Assembly (NCBI RefSeq): GCF_001644605.1 | Contig: NZ_CP011388.1 | Span: 1,016,501-1,080,500, forward strand | Direction of reading: 5' to 3' | From: Paenibacillus swuensis | GTDB lineage: Bacteria > Bacillota > Bacilli > Paenibacillales > DY6 | Length of the DNA: 64,000 bases | Part shown: in pieces, positions 58,509 through 64,000 of the stretch | How positions within the stretch are numbered: position 1 is the stretch's first letter | How the letters are laid out: each line of letters begins with the position of its first letter | The notes under the pieces: model-generated | The model's input: the letters and a program-made list of their open reading frames with translations, nothing else | What the model was told of the DNA's origin: nothing | Databases searched by the model: none | Translations under genes and position numbers: made by a program

Positions 58509-61219
58509 TCGGCGTTCACGATGACGGTACCCTCCCAAGTTCCTGCAGGCAATTCCACCTCAATCGTGCCGGTATGCAAGATGCGATGAGAAAGTTGCAT
58601 CCCCCGATGATCCCTAGCCGCATAATCGCCAACCGTTTCTTCTAATACAACCAGCATGATGGCGGGATCGTCATTGGTTTTGATAAGGTCCGCCTCCACA
58701 TGGAGCTTACCCTTGTATCGGATATCCCTGAACCAAGTGTCAAATCCGCCTGTAACGGTTCCTGGTCGATACAAGGCTGTAAACCAATGGACTACCGGAC
58801 TGGATAAGCCGCTGAAATGATGCCACCCTCCGCTTTTGCCGGTCTCAATAATGAAATGCTCCGCCGTGTTATAGTTGTCTTCTACGGAATTTTTCCACAC
58901 GTCAAGCGCTGTTCGGGCGATCTGTTCCGCAAACTCCCCCTTGCCTAGATCGAGCAGCGTTTTCCATATGAACCATTGATGAGGCATCCAAACACAGCCG
59001 TTCCAATATCCGTCTGATACATAATAAGGCGCGCTCTGGTCCACGGTGGAAAGCCCAAGCTTGCTCCAGATGCGTTCAGGATCAGACAAGTTGGATACAA
59101 TTCGTGCTGATTGTTCCGGTGTAACCGCTCCGGCAACGAGAGGCTGCACGCCGTCTAAACCCATATTATAGTTCTGTCCGCTCTCGTGTTTGTAGATAGT
59201 GGTTGGGTGACCGTCCTGATCGTGAAGAACATATCCGAAATAACCGGAGGTTTCGTCCCAAGCATACTTGTGCAAAGCTTCAGTCCACTCCAGGATGTCT
59301 TTATCGTATCGCTCGATATCATGTTCCATGCCGCATAGTTCCAAAGCCGCCATACGCATGATTTTCGCAATTCGAATGCCGTGAGAGGTAGTCACCGCGG
59401 GCGCGATCCGATCGGCCAGCTTCTTGGAATGCATGTCATGTTGCGCCGGATAATCGTCCCAGCCTCCGGAATTGTAGAAGTATGCAAAAGGATTTAATAA
59501 ACCCGAGTGGAAGCGGCGCATCTGTGACCCTGCCTGATGTCCGGCATAGAACAGATAATAATCGCGCAAACCGGCGTAAAAGCGGGCGAGCGTTTCTTTG
59601 GAGCGTGTCTGATTCCATAATTCCATATACAAGTAATGCTGAACAGGCAGAACAGTACCATGATGAAGGAAGGAAGCATGAGGATCATCCGCGTCCATAA
59701 CATAAGTGTTCAGGGCATCGATAGCACGTTCTATACTGAAATTAGCCATCCCGATCCCAATAAAGCCAGAATCCCAAGTATACAGAGAGTCCCAGAATCG
59801 CCCGGGCGTAAAGTGTCGGATATAAGAACGACGAACATAGATGGGATAGACAACATTCTGCATCATGGCAGCGATCATCCGCTGCTGACTGAAAGCATAA
59901 GTTTCGCCAGCGCTGAGAGTCTGCAGTTGAATGGCTCGTCCTCTGCGATCCTCATAATGGGATTGACAAATGTTTAAATCTGCCGGGAAGTGGGATAGCT
60001 GCCGCAAAACTTCATCCTTGGAGCCGCTGCATACAAAGGCGAATATAGCTCGGGATGAATTAGGCTGCACATTCACAGGCCTCAAGTATATCTCGGTATA
60101 GTGACCTTCCTTGTTCCCGACAAACTGTGTTGTTCCGTTCCTGCGGGAGTGGATCCTCAGAAATTCATCCAGAGGCTCATGATGGATTTCTCGGATGACA
60201 GCAGGCTCATACAGCCAAGCCAGTCCGTAATATACGTCCGTATGGTCATACTTAAGCAGAATACTATGCTCATGGGGACCCTGAATTCGCTCAGGTACCA
60301 GATTCCATCGGGTTTCCTCCCAATAAATCTGTTCCGCCAATACGTCTTCCGTCAGAACAAAGCCGTCGAGGTACATCTCATCGCCATATTCAGAACATAA
60401 GCGGAGTTCATAGCGTCCGGCGGGAAGGGTTCCCATAGCGAGTGAGTCTCGAGCCAGTTCACCGTTTCCCTCCAGCGCAATGGAGCGGGTTTGAACAGAG
60501 TTGTGCTCGGAGGCAAGTTGTATGTGCACACCTAGAGTGGAGAGAGGTTTACCCTTGTATCGAATCAGCAGGATTGCTTCTTTCAGGGGAAATGGAATAT
60601 GAATGTCGTATTTCAAAGTATCCTGCGGATCTTTACCGAATCGCACACCGGACCCTTGAACAAACCCATGGTCCCGATGTTCGCCGCGAAGCTGTCCGCC
60701 CGAGATAAGCTTGGTATTCTCTAAAGCATCTGTATAATGAATATTTGAGTAGTCGAGGGCATCGATCCAATTTACTTCGGGTGGTAATACTGGATTACCT
60801 GGACGAAGAGGCATGTACCCATGCAATTTATGAAGCATATTGTGCGGATGCAGCGAAGCAAGAAAGTGAATGGATAAACTCTGCAACTGAGGGGTTTGAT
60901 TCGTACATTCACAGCGGATCAGTCTTGAGCTTGAAGTCCACTCTGAGAACGAAACATCGCAGAAGACGCGGTCTTTCCATTCAATTTGATGACGGTGACT
61001 GTAATAGGTTAAATCGTCAGATGCTTCCGTTGGATGATATCCGCAGTCGATCGAGCCGTGCGGAAGCAATATTTTGTTGCGAAACACGCCGGGAGCTGCA
61101 GTGAGATCGAAGCGCAGCCCGGTTTTTTGATTCGTGACATGAGACACACCGGCATAATCCTTAGAGTAAGGTCCCCATTCAGGCAGTCGGGAATCATGAT
61201 TTTTCTTAGGCGGAATCAC
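58505..61219 (-). CDS. Large (alpha/alpha)6-barrel glycosidase (GH63/MGH1-like)
   Basis: A protein of about 904 residues without signal peptide. The N-terminal half (about 1-430) is beta-rich, with a jelly-roll-like insert (about 215-300; LPAGRYELRLCSEYGDEMYLDGFVL). The C-terminal half (about 450-810) is an (alpha/alpha)6 barrel with FWDSLYTWDSGFIGIGMA, NSGGWDDYPAQ and WNGCVWMPHQWFIWKTLLD, the motif order of GH63/GH37-type inverting enzymes. GWDDYP and a later Glu could be the catalytic acids. The GTG at 61219 is chosen since GGGAGG is 9 nt upstream; a TTG at 61228 abuts it. Divergent from an AraC gene. Substrate is not evident: an alpha-glucoside or mannoside is the family norm. Confidence 0.8.
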   Translation of the reverse strand: MIPPKKNHDSRLPEWGPYSKDYAGVSHVTNQKTGLRFDLTAAPGVFRNKILLPHGSIDCGYHPTEASDDLTYYSHRHQIEWKDRVFCDVSFSEWTSSSRLIRCECTNQTPQLQSLSIHFLASLHPHNMLHKLHGYMPLRPGNPVLPPEVNWIDALDYSNIHYTDALENTKLISGGQLRGEHRDHGFVQGSGVRFGKDPQDTLKYDIHIPFPLKEAILLIRYKGKPLSTLGVHIQLASEHNSVQTRSIALEGNGELARDSLAMGTLPAGRYELRLCSEYGDEMYLDGFVLTEDVLAEQIYWEETRWNLVPERIQGPHEHSILLKYDHTDVYYGLAWLYEPAVIREIHHEPLDEFLRIHSRRNGTTQFVGNKEGHYTEIYLRPVNVQPNSSRAIFAFVCSGSKDEVLRQLSHFPADLNICQSHYEDRRGRAIQLQTLSAGETYAFSQQRMIAAMMQNVVYPIYVRRSYIRHFTPGRFWDSLYTWDSGFIGIGMANFSIERAIDALNTYVMDADDPHASFLHHGTVLPVQHYLYMELWNQTRSKETLARFYAGLRDYYLFYAGHQAGSQMRRFHSGLLNPFAYFYNSGGWDDYPAQHDMHSKKLADRIAPAVTTSHGIRIAKIMRMAALELCGMEHDIERYDKDILEWTEALHKYAWDETSGYFGYVLHDQDGHPTTIYKHESGQNYNMGLDGVQPLVAGAVTPEQSARIVSNLSDPERIWSKLGLSTVDQSAPYYVSDGYWNGCVWMPHQWFIWKTLLDLGKGEFAEQIARTALDVWKNSVEDNYNTAEHFIIETGKSGGWHHFSGLSSPVVHWFTALYRPGTVTGGFDTWFRDIRYKGKLHVEADLIKTNDDPAIMLVVLEETVGDYAARDHRGMQLSHRILHTGTIEVELPAGTWEGTVIVNAE

Positions 61220-61351
61220 TTGGCACAACCTCCCTCTTTCATGCTCCTCAGTTTACAGGGAAAAGAGCGGCCTAACCATTCCGGGGTCTGTTCAAAAATT
61301 ATCGAATTCTGTTATCAGTAAATATGGGATGTTGGAGGGGCAGCTATAATT

Positions 61352-62248
61352 ATGGACATTTACGAAGAGAATATCGAGTATTTAACGCCATTGTTGTCCG
61401 CCAAAGTGGTCCGTATTCACAAATCAGGCAGTCGTGATCTGACCCGTTGGAATATTCATGATGAGACCGAGATCATTTATGTTCTTGAAGGCGGTATGGA
61501 TATGTTCATTGAGCAAAAGCCGCATACTCTGCTTACGGGGGATGTGCTTCTCATTGGATCCAGACAACTGCACCGATCCCAAAAACACGAAGATGATCTT
61601 CAATATTTGGTGCTCCAGTTTGATATCAAGCAATATTTTGACCGGAATACGATGATCTACCTGCCTTATTTCAACAATCCTTTGCGGCCCATTTCATTAA
61701 GGAATGGAATTCTGGCCTCCAGCCGCAAGTTACGAAGCGCGATCGGACAGGACATACTTGGCATTGAGCGGGAAGCGAAGCATAAACTTATGGGTTTCGA
61801 AATGGCCATCTCGAATGCGATTCGCAATATTCTGTTTCAAATCATCCGAGCGGATCCGGAAACCGCCATGGTGTCTCCTTTGTTGGAGAGGCTGCAACCT
61901 GCTTTGGAGTTCATTGAAAATCATCTGTCCGAGAAAATCACCACATCCGAAGTCTGCCGGCAATTGAATTTAAGTTATGATTATACGGCGCATCTGTTCA
62001 AAAAAGTGATCGGTCTTCCTATGGTCGATTATATAAACTATAGAAGAATCAAGTTGGCGGAGATTTTCCTGGTCACGAGGGATATTTCGGTAGCGCAAAC
62101 CGCGCAGGAGGCAGGTATTCCGAATTTGCCTCACTTCATTCAACTGTTCAAACGCTGGAACCAAATGACGCCAAAAGCTTATCAACTGAAAATGAATACG
62201 ACCGTCACTATGCAACAAACGATCCGCAGAGAGGAACCTGAACGATGA
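61352..62248 (+). CDS. AraC-family regulator of the large glycosidase / AEC transporter locus
   Basis: A 298-residue regulator: cupin-like sensor (about 20-110; IIYVLEGGMDMFIEQKPHTLLTGDVLLIGS) and C-terminal double helix-turn-helix (about 195-285; TSEVCRQLNLSYDYTAHLFKKVIG and LPHFIQLFKRWNQMTPKAYQ). GGAGGGG lies before the ATG. It is divergent from the glycosidase gene and overlaps the AEC transporter gene by 4 nt (ATGA), so it probably controls both. Confidence 0.88.
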   Translation: MDIYEENIEYLTPLLSAKVVRIHKSGSRDLTRWNIHDETEIIYVLEGGMDMFIEQKPHTLLTGDVLLIGSRQLHRSQKHEDDLQYLVLQFDIKQYFDRNTMIYLPYFNNPLRPISLRNGILASSRKLRSAIGQDILGIEREAKHKLMGFEMAISNAIRNILFQIIRADPETAMVSPLLERLQPALEFIENHLSEKITTSEVCRQLNLSYDYTAHLFKKVIGLPMVDYINYRRIKLAEIFLVTRDISVAQTAQEAGIPNLPHFIQLFKRWNQMTPKAYQLKMNTTVTMQQTIRREEPER

Positions 62249-63168
62249 TTCAAACTGTACTATTAACGTTGCTGGGCGTAACGGTACCTTTATCCATTCC
62301 CGTAATAGCCGGCATGCTCCTGAAGAAGTATCAAAATCTCGATACGAAACCATTGCTTACTCTCTATCTCTACTTCCTGACGCCCGCGCTCATTCTGGAC
62401 AGTCTCAGCAAGGCGAAGCTTTCGTATGGGGATGTCTTTCAGACGTTGGCATTCAGTGTGCTGAATTTGCTCCTCTTGTGGGCGGCGGCATGGGGCATCG
62501 GTAAGGGAATGAAGTTGTCCGCGCCGGAAACCGCGGGACTTACGCTCATCTCTACATTCACGAACAGTGTGAACTACGGCTTGCCGTTGGTGCTGCTGGC
62601 TTTTGGGCAGATGGGGTTGGATAAGGCCAGCGTGTATGTCATTGCACAGATGCTGATCGTCAACACGGTGGGGGTTTACTTCGCGGCACGCTCCCATTTC
62701 TCAGTCCGACAAGCGATTCGCTCGGTGTTCGCTTTGCCGGCGATTTACGCGGCCGTCTTCGCCATGCTCTTGCGCGCGTTGGATCTACAGTTGCCTGTTG
62801 GGATTGCCAAAGGAATATCCATGGTCGCCGCGGCCTATGCTCCGGTTGTCTTAGCTCTGCTGGGAGCGCAGATGATGAGCGTCAGCAGGCATAAGCTGGA
62901 GGGGGAAGAGCGAAGGACATTCGGGCTGGGCATGGCGGTGCGGTCGTTGCTGTCACCGGTCATTGCGTTGGCAGGGCTGACCCTGCTCGGGATTGAAGGA
63001 ATCCTCTTCAACGTATTGTTTATTCTGGCCTCCATGCCGGTGGCGGTCAACGCGGTGGTGTTAGCCGAGCGGTATGACGCTTCACCGAAGATCGTATCCG
63101 CCTGCATACTCTGGTCAACGTTGTTGTCGTTCGTGATCCTGCCTGTGTATATCGTATGGGTGCAATGA
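62245..63168 (+). CDS. AEC-family (auxin efflux carrier) transporter
   Basis: A 307-residue membrane protein with about ten helices: VTVPLSIPVIAGMLLKKY at the start, TFTNSVNYGLPLVLLAFGQMGL with the conserved N-x-G-x-P, and a mirrored second half ending VLAERYDASPKIVSACILWSTLLSFV. AEC proteins carry malate, malonate and similar anions. Its start overlaps the AraC gene by 4 nt, so they are translated together. A carboxylate carrier beside a glycosidase gene is unusual. Confidence 0.88.
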   Translation: MIQTVLLTLLGVTVPLSIPVIAGMLLKKYQNLDTKPLLTLYLYFLTPALILDSLSKAKLSYGDVFQTLAFSVLNLLLLWAAAWGIGKGMKLSAPETAGLTLISTFTNSVNYGLPLVLLAFGQMGLDKASVYVIAQMLIVNTVGVYFAARSHFSVRQAIRSVFALPAIYAAVFAMLLRALDLQLPVGIAKGISMVAAAYAPVVLALLGAQMMSVSRHKLEGEERRTFGLGMAVRSLLSPVIALAGLTLLGIEGILFNVLFILASMPVAVNAVVLAERYDASPKIVSACILWSTLLSFVILPVYIVWVQ

Positions 63169-63182
63169 AATACGGCTGTAAA

Positions 63183-63231
63183 CACAACAAAGATGCGGTT
63201 CCATCCGATGAGGAACCGCATCTTTGTTGTG
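63183..63231. terminator. Strong bidirectional terminator between the AEC and agr genes
   Basis: A perfect 20-bp inverted repeat (63183-63202 and 63212-63231) with a 9-nt loop, placed between convergent genes 15 and 10 bp from their stops. Confidence 0.88.
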
Positions 63232-63240
63232 CCTGTGAAA

Positions 63241-63366
63241 CTAGTCTTTCTTCTTCATACTAGCTGGCGTGTCTATCTTACCAATCCCGACTTTAAACGT
63301 AAGACTGAACAAGGACGCCATGCCTGCCAAGATAGACATCGTGCGAATTACAATAGCTTTCTTCAT
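63241..63366 (-). CDS. AgrD-like autoinducer precursor, internal start within the agrB frame
   Basis: A 41-residue peptide starting at the ATG at 63366, with an excellent ribosome site GGGGAGG 9 nt upstream, inside the agrB frame. It begins with MKKAIVIRTMSILAGMASLF, an amphipathic or hydrophobic leader as in AgrD, then FSLTFKVGIGKIDTPASMK and a charged tail. The position right after AgrB and the leader/middle/charged-tail plan fit AgrD. There is no Cys to form the usual thiolactone; S18, S21 or T23 could form a lactone instead. It may be made alone, as a fusion to AgrB, or both. Confidence 0.6.
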   Translation of the reverse strand: MKKAIVIRTMSILAGMASLFSLTFKVGIGKIDTPASMKKKD

Positions 63367-63897
63367 GCGAATAAACCTCCCCCAATGCATAATGGTCAAA
63401 GCCTGAGATATAAATGCAAGAGTGAAAACCTCTTGTTGAAACCAGAGAAAGTTGGATGCCACAATCATGCAGGAAGTATATTTATAGATGTGCCGAAGCT
63501 TGGGGGTTATGAGATTCTGTTCGGTGCTCCGGGGGGCATATCGCAATATGAGCAGGAGAGAAACCAAGTCCAGATAACGTATGTAGGGGATATGAAGCAG
63601 CAGGACCAGCGGTAATGTAACAAATAACAGGCAAGAAATCAGCAGGCACGCTTCCAAGGAGGAAGCGTGAAAGCCGCCGCTGAATAAGCGCAGCAGGCAA
63701 AAACCGAACATGAACAGCAGGGCTTGTCCCGGATGGCCAAGGAAGAAACCAAGCATAACCGTGCCCGCCAACATTAAGATGAAGTGAATCAGAATGCTGA
63801 TACTGTAAGCCAGCTGATCCTGCGGAACGCTTGGCGTCTCTTTCTCTTCCAAGCTTACCAGATAAGCGGCCGCGCGGTTACTCCAGCCCGTGATCAT
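63241..63897 (-). CDS. AgrB-type pheromone-processing protease, fused in frame to an AgrD-like segment
   Basis: A 218-residue membrane protein. Residues 1-177 are AgrB, which cleaves and exports the cyclic autoinducer peptide: several membrane helices, and GFCLLRLFSGGFHASSLEAC with catalytic H77 and C84, the same numbers as in S. aureus AgrB. The family end is FISQALTIMHWG. No stop follows; the frame goes on into a 41-residue AgrD-like segment to the stop at 63241. The ATG at 63897 has AGAAAGGA upstream and overlaps the stop of the preceding membrane-protein gene (ATGA). The AgrC/AgrA receptor genes, if present, lie outside the window. Confidence 0.85.
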   Translation of the reverse strand: MITGWSNRAAAYLVSLEEKETPSVPQDQLAYSISILIHFILMLAGTVMLGFFLGHPGQALLFMFGFCLLRLFSGGFHASSLEACLLISCLLFVTLPLVLLLHIPYIRYLDLVSLLLILRYAPRSTEQNLITPKLRHIYKYTSCMIVASNFLWFQQEVFTLAFISQALTIMHWGRFIRMKKAIVIRTMSILAGMASLFSLTFKVGIGKIDTPASMKKKD

Positions 63898-64000
63898 ATA
63901 TCGAATTCCTTTCTGTAGGTCAAGTGAACCAAAGCCGCTAGGGTTAGTGTTAATGACGGCAGAATGAAGTATAAATACATCGATGAATTCAACAGCCAAT
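63894..64000 (-). CDS. 3' end of a membrane-protein gene upstream of agrB (truncated by the window edge)
   Basis: A minus-strand frame open from the window edge to TGA at 63896-63894 gives about 35 residues: LYFILPSLTLTLAALVHL and the end TYRKEFDI. It looks like a final membrane helix with a short cytoplasmic tail. Its stop overlaps the agrB start by 4 nt, so the two are translationally coupled. Identity unknown. Confidence 0.6.
   Translation of the reverse strand, partial: WLLNSSMYLYFILPSLTLTLAALVHLTYRKEFDI

Overview
The window looks like chromosomal DNA of a Paenibacillus-type firmicute (family Paenibacillaceae). The evidence is the mid-range GC, strong AGGAGG-type ribosome sites with many TTG/GTG starts, YesM/YesN two-component pairs next to LplABC-type sugar ABC transporters, many AraC regulators, an S-layer-homology protein, an ECF41 sigma factor and an AgrB-type quorum-sensing gene. 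I see no rRNA, tRNA, CRISPR array, prophage or insertion sequence.

Layout. 1-7556: 3' end of an unknown gene, then a sugar-binding lipoprotein and two permeases, with a YesN/YesM pair on the opposite strand between them. 7591-10452: a 39-bp tandem repeat, a serine hydrolase, a VapBC-type toxin-antitoxin pair and a spermidine-synthase-like protein. 10606-22487: an intracellular and a secreted clan GH-D (alpha-galactosidase-like) enzyme facing each other, the second SBP/permease set, and its divergent YesN/YesM pair. 22551-26400: metallo-hydrolase, diguanylate cyclase, threonine dehydratase. 26526-34439: SLH protein, O-antigen-ligase-like protein, a broken LysE exporter with its XRE-cupin regulator, and two secreted proteins of unknown role. 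34827-36309: an N-terminally truncated LigB-type dioxygenase and an AraC regulator.

36353-44731 is the most unusual metabolic block. It is a tightly packed minus-strand operon (amidohydrolase, Rieske protein, pyruvyl-transferase-like protein, GH88 unsaturated glucuronyl hydrolase, DUF2264 protein), followed by a divergent AraC regulator and a GC-rich MFS transporter. 44819-48212 is a CdaR-regulated glycerate kinase/2-hydroxyacid dehydrogenase pair. 48295-51911 holds two adjacent FAD-fold proteins with an AraC regulator. 52136-53750 is an HxlR regulator with a divergent NADP-binding reductase-like gene. 53782-54292 is repeat-rich. 54297-55807 is a membrane protein with its GntR regulator. 55982-56200 is a RelE toxin remnant. 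56282-58462 is an FAD amine-oxidase/desaturase-like gene with an ECF41 sigma factor, behind a promoter that fits the ECF41 consensus. 58505-63168 is a large (alpha/alpha)6 glycosidase, an AraC regulator and an AEC transporter. 63241-64000 is an agr-type locus in which AgrB runs in frame, without a stop codon, into an AgrD-like pheromone precursor that has its own ribosome site.

The common theme is sensing, uptake and breakdown of plant or microbial glycans: three glycosidase loci, each with its own regulator, and candidate CcpA sites near the first three sugar units. The best candidates for something not yet described are the in-frame AgrB-AgrD arrangement without a cysteine in the pheromone, the Rieske/amidohydrolase/pyruvyl-transferase/GH88 operon, and a hairpin that would mask the ribosome site of the metallo-hydrolase gene. 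All functions are read from sequence motifs without database searches.
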